Assembly (NCBI GenBank): GCA_001313365.1
Contig: BBFS01000003.1
Span: 1-64,000, forward strand
From: Paenarthrobacter nitroguajacolicus JCM 14115
GTDB lineage: Bacteria; Actinomycetota; Actinomycetes; Actinomycetales; Micrococcaceae
Direction: 5' to 3'
DNA length: 64,000 nt
Both the position numbers and the translations under genes were made by a program. The notes under the pieces were generated by a model that worked only from the letters and a program-made list of their open reading frames with translations, was not told where the DNA came from and did not search any database. Below are positions 21,357 through 29,084 of this stretch, piece by piece. Position 1 is the stretch's first letter. Every line of letters starts with the position of its first letter.

Positions 21357-22010
21357 ATGAGGACGCGCACGAAGACGGGCAGTTATTCGGTAGGGCGCGC
21401 CCGCCGGGAGGCTATTCTTGACGTTGCGAACGAGAAATTCCGCGAAATCGGCTACTACAACACAGCAATGAGTCAGATCGCGAGCGACGTCGGTCTCTCA
21501 GAAGGTGGCCTCCTGCACCACTTCCCGTCCAAGAAGCATTTGCTCCTCGCGGTTGCAGAACGGCGCTTCGACAGCACCGCAGAAGGGTGGGACGCAGTCG
21601 GCAACGATGCGAGTAGCCCCCCCGACCCGTTCAGCGCAATGGTCGTAGCAACCCAAAGGATCGCTTCGGAGCCAGGACTCATTCAGCTGTTCGTGCTTAT
21701 GATGTCAGAAGCGGCGGAACCGGGCAGCCCGGCCTACCAGTTGTTCTTCGACCGCTACGACCGGGCGGTCACCGGCCTCGCCGGGCTCTTCCAGCACCAT
21801 GCAGCCGCAGGAGCGATCCGGCAGGGTGTCAACTATCGGGCGATTGCCCAAGAGTGCATCGCCGTCAGTGACGGACTCCAACTGCAATGGGTTATCTCCA
21901 ATGGACAGCTCGACATTGTTGAGCGGATCCAAGATTTCACCAATCGCCTCCGCGATCACTTGAAGGAGCCGGATCGGATAGGAGACAGCCACCTCAGCGA
22001 TTGCCCATGA
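21357..22010 (+). CDS. TetR-family regulator of the rhamnosidase cluster
   Basis: Complete in one frame. The DNA-binding part reads ARREAILDVANEKFREIGYY, AMSQIASDVGLSEGGLLHHF, PSKKHLLLAVAERRF; the ligand domain is the TetR C-terminal type with RIASEPGLIQLFVLMMSEAA and FFDRYDRAVTGLAGLF. SSPPDPFSAM has an extra Pro from a 7-C run. Start ATG at 21357 (MRTRTKTGSYSVG); GGAGG is 26 bases upstream, so the start is not certain. It faces the GH78 gene across a clear palindrome and probably represses it when no rhamnoside is present. Confidence 0.82.
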   Translation: MRTRTKTGSYSVGRARREAILDVANEKFREIGYYNTAMSQIASDVGLSEGGLLHHFPSKKHLLLAVAERRFDSTAEGWDAVGNDASSPPDPFSAMVVATQRIASEPGLIQLFVLMMSEAAEPGSPAYQLFFDRYDRAVTGLAGLFQHHAAAGAIRQGVNYRAIAQECIAVSDGLQLQWVISNGQLDIVERIQDFTNRLRDHLKEPDRIGDSHLSDCP

Positions 22011-22096
22011 AGGAAGCGCCGATTACGTAAATGTATATATGACCCGGAGGAGGGCGTTGAGCCCCCCCGCTGTCTCGGTTGGCAGGCCGGGCTCGC

Positions 22097-22327
22097 TCAG
22101 GAGTTGCCACGCACGACCAAGAAGCTCAGGCCGACATGATGTTGCATTGGCCTAGTCAGGGACGCACTGCACTTCCGTTTCTGGATCACGTTGGACCAGT
22201 CTCCGACCAGCGGGCCGTTCTGTCGGAGCCAGAGGACGAGACCATCATTGGTTACTGCCTCCACGGTTCCTTGGTCGATCAGGTTCCCCCCCGCATGATA
22301 AACCTCGACGTTTTTTCCTTCGAGCAT
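22097..22327 (-). CDS. Small hypothetical protein
   Basis: Reads MLEGKNVEVYHAGGNLIDQG, TVEAVTNDGLVLWLRQNGPL. A similar pattern (a short beta protein ending a strand with ILW/VIW) occurs at 49708-49923. It may fold as a small beta barrel; function unknown. The part after LVGDW is probably out of frame. The start at 22327 has no clear ribosome site. Confidence 0.4.
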   Translation of the reverse strand: MLEGKNVEVYHAGGNLIDQGTVEAVTNDGLVLWLRQNGPLVGDWSNVIQKRKCSASLTRPMQHHVGLSFLVVRGNS

Positions 22328-22357
22328 CGTCCAGTCGTTAATGGGATCGTGGCCCGC

Positions 22358-22609
22358 CGCGGCGGCCGATGAGAATCTCAATGCAATTGCAGCAGCCGTG
22401 ATTGGCGGTACAAGCCTCTTCGGAGGACGCGGGCGTGCTTGGTCAGCGTTTCTGGGGGGATCTTGGTCATTTACGCCATCTTCAGCGGACTCAACCTGCT
22501 CTCACTCCCGGACCCAGTGAGGTTCATTATCATCGGTGGCGTTTTGCTTCTCGCTGTTATTGTCGACAGCCTTTCACGGCGCAGCCGCACTGCCCACGGG
22601 CGAGCGTAG
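22358..22609 (+). pseudogene. Xylose/ribose-type ABC permease, C-terminal fragment
   Basis: Reads AADENLNAIAAAVIGGTSLF, GGRGRAWSAFLG, LVIYAIFSGLNLLSLPDPVR, FIIIGGVLLLAVIVDSLSRR, SRTAHGRA-stop (TAG at 22607). This is the last quarter of an XylH-type permease, with the family motif NAIAAAVIGGTSLFGGRG. No upstream helices, ATPase or binding protein are present, so the gene is truncated at its 5-prime side. The frame breaks once at a 6-7 base G run near 22456. It marks the left border of the accessory region. Confidence 0.72.
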
Positions 22610-22633
22610 AAGTCGCTGGCAGACAATCCAGAA

Positions 22634-22683
22634 TTCTGTGACGCGGCCGAATAAACAACCAGGGCTCCGGCCGCGTCACAGAA
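22634..22683. terminator. Hairpin after the permease fragment, 16-bp perfect stem
   Basis: Arms 22634-22649 and 22668-22683 (TTCTGTGACGCGGCCG and complement), loop 18 bases. It lies 25 bases after the permease stop and is probably the terminator of the lost operon. Confidence 0.65.
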
Positions 22684-23242
22684 CATCGTCCGAACAAATG
22701 CCTCGTATGGACCGCCCCGAACCCCGCCTGACGTTTCCAGGCGTTGTTACAGTAAGCGGAGTATGGCCATTTCAGCACCTGGCCGGTCAATGCCCCCCCA
22801 AACGCATGTACTGCCGAGCAGTCCAGACCGCTTACTAATCGACGCCCCCCCTATCGAATCGTCCCAAAGTCGGCCTCGTAGGACATGCGGATACTTGAAG
22901 CACGCTCCTATCGGTGAGGCCAACTATCAAGGCACAACGACGCCCCGCCTCAACCTGCGAACACCGGAGGACAGGACGTTCAAGCTCCTCAAAACCTTCA
23001 CACCACTGCCCTAAGAGTGCGCCGCAATGACCCCCCGACATCAGGGTGCACCGCGTCGACTGAGCGCTCATCTCCGAATTACACATGGTCAGGGTCTGTC
23101 GAACACCACGCTGAAGCGCATGGGAGGCCGTGCCTTTCGAACCGGCGTCATGTTGCTATGGCCGCTCACATGCGATGAACAGATGCGGGCCGAGGAGGGG
23201 GGGAAGGGAATGACGATGATCAACCTCAATAAAGCAGATTTA

Positions 23243-23263
23243 AGTGTGGACAATGTCCACACT
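23243..23263. repeat. 21-bp perfect palindrome, copy 1
   Basis: Arms AGTGTGGACA and TGTCCACACT around a central A. It contains TGTGGACAA, the complement of the actinobacterial DnaA box TTGTCCACA. The second copy lies 477 bp to the right with the central base complemented. Confidence 0.75.
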
Positions 23264-23576
23264 CTCTTTGGCCCGACAAAGCATCCACCTGCCGGCTTCC
23301 TCACTTAGGGAACGAGCCGAACCCAGGATTTTTGACGCAAGTTCTCAAAGTCATGTTGCGCTCAGAGCCCCTACCCATGAAGAGGTGAGGCCAACCACGA
23401 CCTACCCGACGAACCAAGAGAGGAACACACAGCCCCAGTTCAAAGCAAGCGCAGGCGCATCAGCCACGACCCTGAACCCGCTCCCCCCACAACTTCACAG
23501 GCGACCCGCGGCGCCAGGCACACCCCGCGGCCAGTGTCAGAGGGACCGACCAACCAGAATGTACACACGTTAAAGC

Positions 23577-23600
23577 AAAAAACCCCTCTGACGAGGGGGG
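23577..23600 (-). terminator. Rho-independent terminator behind the tRNA remnant
   Basis: On the minus strand a CCCCTC/GAGGGG stem with a four-base loop is followed by a run of T residues (the A run at 23577-23582 on the plus strand). It directly follows the tRNA 3-prime end, as for a real tRNA gene. Confidence 0.65.
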
Positions 23601-23603
23601 TAT

Positions 23604-23628
23604 GCTGTGCCCGAGGTGGGACTCGAAC
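23604..23628 (-). other. tRNA 3-prime end remnant, candidate attachment site
   Basis: The minus strand reads GTTCGAGTCCCACCTCGGGC and then ACA, i.e. the T-loop, the 3-prime T-stem strand and the 3-prime acceptor strand of a tRNA beginning GCCCGAG. The preceding bases do not form the 5-prime T-stem, D arm or anticodon arm, so only the last ~25 bases exist. Integrases often recombine in tRNA 3-prime ends and leave such a copy at the far end of the element. The identity (perhaps Leu) is a guess from the acceptor sequence. Confidence 0.6.
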
Positions 23629-23719
23629 GGGATTCCAAGGCTTGGCAACACCGGGAACTCCCGGAAACATGCGGAATCCGGGCCAGTCCGGCCGCCGTAC
23701 GAGCCAGTCCGAGGCGAAA

Positions 23720-23740
23720 AGTGTGGACATTGTCCACACT
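23720..23740. repeat. 21-bp perfect palindrome, copy 2
   Basis: The same arms as copy 1 around a central T, so the two copies are reverse complements. TTGTCCACA, a perfect actinobacterial DnaA box, is at 23730-23738. It lies about 90 bases from the tRNA remnant. Confidence 0.75.
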
Positions 23741-24088
23741 CCTTTTCCATGTGGGTGGTCGCCGCGGCAGCATGCTCGAGCGAGGCAGAATATAGGGCTA
23801 CCGCCGGCGGCGAGGGGGTGCATGTTGGTCGTCGGGAGTGCAGACCGGAATCGACCGGGACACCTTCATCAGATTCCCTTCTTTCACCCATTCATGGCGG
23901 TCGACCCACGAGACGACATATCTTCCTCCCCCTTGAAACACTGCGGTAGAGAGGGAATTCGGCTGTTCCGATGAAATTTGGCGTGGAGAAAAGCAAGCAA
24001 TGCGAAAGACCCTGTATGAGGGCCGCCCCTGACCAGACCTTCGCGATTAGCGCCCCGGGACCCTCGGGACGGGCGGTAGTTTAGTGTC

Positions 24089-24844
24089 ATGAGCGGTAAA
24101 CAAGCGAGAGCCAGACGGCGGACCCGATCAGAACGACCCACCATCCAAGTGAATGCCGAATCGATCATTCGATCTGCATTGGCCGTTCTCGCGGTCAACC
24201 TAGACGACGTGCCTCTCACCCGAGTTAGCCAGTTCATCGTTGGCTGGTGCCGAGCAGCATTTGCGCAGAGCCACGTCATTGGACAGCTGGCAATCGGAGG
24301 CATGTCCTCAGCTTCCGCACCAAACAGGAGACTATTCGCGGAGCTGGCAATTCGGCTCCAGTGGCTCCTTGACCTCCCAAAGGAAAATCGTCCCGAGGCA
24401 GTCGATGAGATTCTCGAGGTTGCTCGCGAGGCTAAGCATGGCACCCATAAGCACCTGCGGGATATGGGCTGGGATGTCGAGCTCGACCCAACGGAAATGG
24501 ACGCCTTCGTACTCGCAGGCGCCAACGGTCAGATCAAGAACCAGGCACGCAAGTTCGCGGCCGCAGCACACGCAACCGAGGTGAAAAACGGCCCAGTGTT
24601 CGCGATGTGGAGGGAGGATTCATTTCTTGCCCATCCCACAGGTCCTCTAGCGGGTGAATATGCCCCCCCTGCCATCGACAACAAGGTACTCGGGTCGGGA
24701 TTACCCAGTGTTGTCGATCTAGACCTGGACGGGCACCGGCACATCTCTATGCTTGTCATCGTCACGGCCTGCTCGCTCCTCAAGAACGAGGGAGTAGGCG
24801 ATGCAGCGGTTAATCGACTCAGTAGCGCGTTCTTCTCTAGCTGA
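24089..24844 (+). CDS. Hypothetical protein, 251 residues
   Basis: Complete in one frame with ATG at 24089. The N-terminus is basic (MSGKQARARRRTRSERPTI), then mostly helical: DVPLTRVSQFIVGWCRAAF, RRLFAELAIRLQWLLDLP, EAVDEILEVAREAKHGTHKH, QARKFAAAAHATEVKNGPVF, and a C-terminal HISMLVIVTACSLLKNEG. The RLFAELAIRLQWLLD stretch followed by a helical body recalls DUF5677-type proteins of mobile islands, but I am not sure. No membrane segment. It is the first gene of the accessory region and may be a defence or phage-related protein; no function can be assigned. Confidence 0.6.
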   Translation: MSGKQARARRRTRSERPTIQVNAESIIRSALAVLAVNLDDVPLTRVSQFIVGWCRAAFAQSHVIGQLAIGGMSSASAPNRRLFAELAIRLQWLLDLPKENRPEAVDEILEVAREAKHGTHKHLRDMGWDVELDPTEMDAFVLAGANGQIKNQARKFAAAAHATEVKNGPVFAMWREDSFLAHPTGPLAGEYAPPAIDNKVLGSGLPSVVDLDLDGHRHISMLVIVTACSLLKNEGVGDAAVNRLSSAFFSS

Positions 24845-24876
24845 GCGATTGGGAGAATCAAAATCTCGCGAGCCAC

Positions 24877-25345
24877 ATGAAAGCCATCCTCAACCGCCCA
24901 CCAGCGACAGCCACCGAAGACGCACACCGGCTCGGGACCGGAATGCTCAGCACCAAGGAGTACCCAATTGAGCAGGGTGCCCTAAAGCTCATCGCCTACT
25001 TCCAGTTCGCCCGCATCCACGACCCAGCTCATGGCCGACATCCCAGCACCGCCAAACCACCCGAACACATCCTCTTCGCCCAAACCAACGCAGCACCAAA
25101 CTGGTCCCGCATCGAACGGGCCCAGGACCTGCTCCTTTACACCTACATAAAGGACCAGCCCCGAACACGCAGCGCCCATCCTCACCACCATCGGCTACAT
25201 CAGTTGGTGGGAAGACAGGAGATCCAAAGCCCCCCCTCAAAACCTCCAACTCGCCCTCGACACCGCCTCCAAGTACCGTCTCGCACGCCGCGCCGGCCAC
25301 GCACGCGGCGCCGGTAGTCCAGAGTCGGTGGCAGACAATATTTAG
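24877..25345 (+). pseudogene. DUF4192 protein, C-terminal remnant
   Basis: Matches the C-terminal third of the longer DUF4192 gene at 29085: LIAYFQFARIHD, then PPEHILFAQTNAAPNWSRIE, RAQDLLLYTYIKDQP, then in other frames HAAPILTTIGYISWWEDR and LQLALDTASKYRLARRAGHA. No N-terminal DUF4192 part is present before it. The sequence is more diverged than that at base 1, so this is an older copy. Confidence 0.65.
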
Positions 25346-25543
25346 CTCGTTTTAACAGGTTCCCATCGCTGGAGAACCGTGGGAACAAGATGTTTCCGAC
25401 GCTACCGCAGCGCGCACCCTCTCTCGCTTGAGATGTGTGATCCCGCCCAAGAACAGCAGTAGGTTCTGGTCTCCGCCGAGAAACCCGGCACCTCAGGGGA
25501 TGTGTTGCGGCCTGCTCGATGGTGAAACACATATACTAATCGA

Positions 25544-26596
25544 ATGGCCAAACACCCGATTTCTCATATCAATGCCTCGGCCTTCGGGCCGTTCAACGAC
25601 ATCAGTGTGGAATTCTCGCCTGGCTTGAACGTCATAGTCGGCGACAATGCGACGGGCAAATCTCAACTGCTCAAAGTCTTGTATGCAGGCACAAAGTCTT
25701 TGTTTGAGGCCGAGGTGCTCACCAAGAAGGATCTAACTTCGGCGATCGCATCGAAACTTGTCGGCACTTTCAGACCCGAAACTCTAGGACGCCTGACGAG
25801 GCGCGTCCAAGGAACCGGGAACGCAAAAATTGCCATTAAGTATGCCCAGATCGGTGAAGAGCTTAGTTTTTCCTTTTCCTCCAAGGCAACTCGTGAGGTC
25901 GCAATTAAGAGCGTGCCCAATCGTAAGCTAGAAGACGAACCGGTGTTCCTCCCATCTCACGAGTTACTTTCTATTGCCTCGGGCTTTGTTTCTCTGTACA
26001 ACACCAGAGAAACCAGCTTTGAAGAGACCTGGAAGGACACTATAGAGCTATTGCACCGTCCGGCATTGCGGGGGGGCCCTAAAGGACAGAAAGCAAGTGC
26101 GCTACTTCGACCCTTTTCTGACCTTCTGCAGGGAGGAACAGTCTTTGAAGAAAAAGGTCAGTTCTTCCTCAAGCAACCTGGCATAGGCAATCTGGAAGCC
26201 CCCCCTTCTAGCTGAGGGCCATAGAAAGCTCGCGATGATCGTGAGACTCATCGCATCAGGGGTTCTTCTGGAGGGCGGCTATCTTTTCTGGGATGAGCCA
26301 GAGGCTAACCTCAACCCGTCGTCGCAGAAGGCCGTGGCACATGCTCTCAAGCACTTAGCTGATCAAGGATCGCAAATTTTCGTTGCAACCCATAGCATGT
26401 TTCTTCTGCGCGAACTGCAGATGTCCGGCGGAAGTGCCGACACTCGCTATATTGGGTTGGAACGCCGTCGTAGTGATGCTCAAGGCGCGGCAGCTGCGAG
26501 GTGGTTGCACAATCAAGCAACGATTTCGATGACATCGAGTTTATTGCCGCACTCGAGGCCGAGGCTGAGCAATCTGACCGATACCTGGCTTGGTGA
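25544..26596 (+). CDS. AAA ATPase (RecF/OLD-like P-loop)
   Basis: SMC/OLD-type ATP-binding protein of about 350 residues. N-terminus [20 protein letters not shown] is the typical strand-loop before Walker [17 protein letters not shown]. The middle ([39 protein letters not shown]) is a variable insert. After a one-base break at 26200, [16 protein letters not shown] leads to Walker [14 protein letters not shown], and the switch His in [16 protein letters not shown]. The restored end is [15 protein letters not shown] with TGA at 26594. Ribosome site weak. Codons are more AT-rich than in neighbours, suggesting transfer. Eight bases later comes a nuclease-like gene, so both form one unit, as in ATPase-nuclease phage-defence pairs. 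Confidence 0.8.
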
Positions 26597-26603
26597 ATCC
26601 CGG

Positions 26604-27180
26604 GTGACTTCAAAAGAACTGCTTGTTGATGGTACCTTTTTTACTTTTCCGCCTAATTGGCAGACTGAAATCTTCGACGAGTGGCCACAATATAAGAGGG
26701 CAACCGGAGAACTAGAGTTAAGAGGTTGCGACGTATTGGCCCTCGATGGACAGGACCTCTGGATCATCGAAATGAAGGACTATACCTATGATGGCGCAAG
26801 CCAGCCGCAAGATCTCCATAAAACGGTGGGCCAGAAGGCGGCTGGTACAATGGCACTACTCTTCGCTCTCTCAAGAACTGCCGCAGACAGCTCGGCCAAG
26901 GAATTTGCAATCAAATGCGCGTCGAGCACTCGCGTTCACCTCGCCTTGCACGTGATCGTGAAGGACGGGGGGTCGACGGGAGAAGCACATCAAAGCTGCG
27001 CTCCTCCCGGTGAAGCAGAAACTTGACCGCTCCAAGAAAGTTCTCGGCCTTCATAAAGCTCACGTCACCTCCACGCTCGCTCCGAATAGCAGTACCCCAT
27101 GGTCGGCACGGAGGGACCCTAGTACCCGCCCCCACACATTCAGACCGCTGATACAGGGAGCGGCTTATCCGGCAGGATAA
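26604..27180 (+). CDS. Putative PD-(D/E)XK-type nuclease partner of the ATPase
   Basis: Starts GTG at 26604: [40 protein letters not shown]. The key stretch [20 protein letters not shown] has the Asp, spacer, Glu-x-Lys arrangement of the PD-(D/E)XK core, and an upstream Glu in TGELEL could be the first helix residue. Then [20 protein letters not shown] (a helix with the conserved Gln-like position) and [15 protein letters not shown] single-base loss near 26985 shifts the frame; the restored continuation is [20 protein letters not shown], with no stop until near 27120-27180. About 175-190 residues. No named family recognised. Paired with the ATPase; probably a defence effector, but a DNA-repair role is possible. 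Confidence 0.6.
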
Positions 27181-27185
27181 GCCGC
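27160..27185. terminator. Hairpin after the ATPase-nuclease pair
   Basis: 11-bp perfect stem GCGGCTTATCC / GGATAAGCCGC with a GGCA loop. It closes the two-gene unit. No T tract. Confidence 0.6.
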
Positions 27186-27290
27186 ATGCCTGCCCTGCTG
27201 AATTTTATCGGCAGCATTCGATTTAGTTATTCCAAATTTCGCGTATCCCATGTTTAGAAATTTGCCTTCTATTCAATTAAAAGACCAGAT

Positions 27291-27626
27291 ATGCGGCCCC
27301 AGAGTTCTGGCGGACAGATAGTTGGAGTGATTGGGTCGGCCTTAGGGCTCGTGGTTTCAGGAGTGCTTCTTCGCAAGGGTTGGAAGAAAATTCTGGAAGC
27401 AACCAACGTTGTGGCCACTGCCCTCGATATCGGACTGCATCTCGACATCGCAGTTGCAATAGTCGTATGGGCATGCCCACGAACCAGCCAGATTTCACCT
27501 CTTGCGCCAGACACTTGGGGGAAAGTCCGAAGAGGAGCCCTCCTAGGAGGAGAAGAGTGTCAGTGGTTGGCGTTACCCAAAGACGCTCACTTTCTGACTG
27601 CGTTGTCAATTCCAAGTCTTCTTTAG
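27291..27626 (+). CDS. Possible small membrane protein
   Basis: The frame from ATG 27291 has a hydrophobic stretch VGVIGSALGLVVSGVLL then RKGWKKILEATNVV and a second one ending LDIAVAIVVWA. No ribosome site, no family. The opposite strand is also open here, so this may be chance; the region 27186-27752 is otherwise without a recognisable gene. Confidence 0.25.
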   Translation: MRPQSSGGQIVGVIGSALGLVVSGVLLRKGWKKILEATNVVATALDIGLHLDIAVAIVVWACPRTSQISPLAPDTWGKVRRGALLGGEECQWLALPKDAHFLTALSIPSLL

Positions 27627-27752
27627 ACAGGAAATCATCCGATGAGAAATCCCATGTACGCTTACCGATGGTTCCACCATCAGGACTGGGAAATGAGTCA
27701 AGTAATTTTTGATCCCGGGGGGGAAGGGTGACTTGGAATTCAAGTGGTTGTC

Positions 27753-28504
27753 TTAGCTGGCTTTCAAGGGCGCGGACAGAAACTGGCAGAGCTTGGAGGC
27801 ATCCGTTGCGGCCATCGAACGCAACGGGAACCTTACCGCATCACGGCTCCGGCCAATTCCTGAACTTCCTCGGGCACTGCTGTCCCATTCAAAAGCTACG
27901 TCGACAAAGAGATTCTGGACTTTTCCTATGGCGGGAATTGTGCATCCAAGCACTACGTCACCGTTCGATTGACTGATCCCCCACTTTAGGGTCAGTGCTC
28001 TGAACTGCACCTCCCTTTGACCAAGAGGCACATGAGCCGTCGACGCCGGCGCGGTTCGACCTGTCATCCCTGAGCCTGGCCCCTTTCGGCAGTAAGATAA
28101 GTATTGATGTGGGCTTTCGGACATTGATCGACGAAACCTCTGTGGTCAGGCCCGTCCAGGTCAACCGGCCGCTCCAGGGTGTCCCTGGTGAGGCCGAAAG
28201 GGACCAAGTTCCATGGAACGGTTCAACGCCGTTAGCGTACTCAACAATTGATTCCATACTTCCATCGGAGTAAACGCCAATGGTGCTAACAACGTCATCT
28301 TGGAAGCCATTTACTGCGGGCTGATCCACGAGTTTTATGACAAGTGCTAGAACAAGAAAAAGGTCCCCCAATACTAGGCAACGAACAACCATGCGTTGTT
28401 TTCTTGCTTTTAGTAAAATTGTACCCAAGCTCCGAAAAACGGCGTTCCCCCGCCCTTCCCAATGCTTTGACCAAATTCTTCCATTGTTTCGCCATCCCGT
28501 TCAA
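27753..28504 (-). CDS. Hypothetical membrane-anchored protein, frame-broken
   Basis: Rebuilt from three frames. Basic start MAKQWKNLVKALGRAGERRF, then one membrane helix (RCLVLGDLFLVLALVIKLVD), then an extracellular or cytoplasmic domain: STIGVYSDGSMESIVEYANG, HGTWSLSASPGTPWSGRLTW, TSILILLPKGARLRD, EVQFRALTLKWGISQSNGDV, VQNLFVDVAFEWDSSA. The second half looks like beta strands. About 250 residues with an N-terminal signal anchor. No family recognised. Low GC and orphan nature fit the accessory region. Confidence 0.4.
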
Positions 28505-29084
28505 ATTCCTACCTCTAACAAGATTGATGGACGCAGTGGCGAAGTTCTCAAGGAATCTTACGCGCCTGGCAATGGTCCGGGCGGCAGCGTCAAGCTAGCC
28601 CTTCGGGCCTACTCGTGTCTGCGCTTACAAACGTGGGCTCTTTATCCCCCCCCTGCTCGCCTCTCAGATGCTACCCAACAACCAAGCTATAGCCGATAAC
28701 GGCGCATATGTCGGGAATGGAAGCAGTCCCCCGGCCGGCATCCGGCGCAGCGATCCCGCCGAGCGATGGCACACCGAAGAACAGAGCCGCTCACGTCATG
28801 ACGCAGCGCATTAAGTTGCCCATGAACAGCCAGAAACAACAACGCTGTTTGTCATTCTGATATCCCGATCATCGCGGGACGGCCGCCGCGGAACCAATGC
28901 ACTGACAGGCCAGCGCCGATCTGGAAACTTCGCTCGGTGCTCCGACGCCACTTGGATCCTTCCGAGCTTTCCAGACCAGCCCCGGTCCTCCGAGTTGCAC
29001 TCCAGCCCCTTACCAGCGCACAGGTCCCCTATCAGAACGGCCCACAAGACCAAAGACACAACGCACGCACAAAGGAAAAGGACA
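28505..29084. other. Gap of 580 bases without a supported gene
   Basis: Both strands have short frames only. The longest, on the minus strand at 28811-29140, begins inside the DUF4192 gene and is antisense to its start, so I do not count it. The end holds the promoter and the GGAAAAGGA ribosome site of DUF4192. Confidence 0.5.

Larger units (their letters stand above)
22690..24088. other. Long intergenic stretch with repeats and a tRNA remnant, no clear gene
   Basis: About 1.4 kb in which no reading frame shows a known family on either strand. It holds two 21-bp palindromes, a tRNA 3-prime end and a terminator, listed separately. A short frame near 22860-23013 (plus) and antisense frames around 23440-23890 lack ribosome sites and family features. 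Confidence 0.5.

Noticed and set aside
23440..23891. Overlapping minus-strand frames near the tRNA remnant as an integrase gene
   Set aside because: They read through the tRNA end and the palindrome and lack the R-H-R-Y residues of tyrosine recombinases or the serine recombinase motif.
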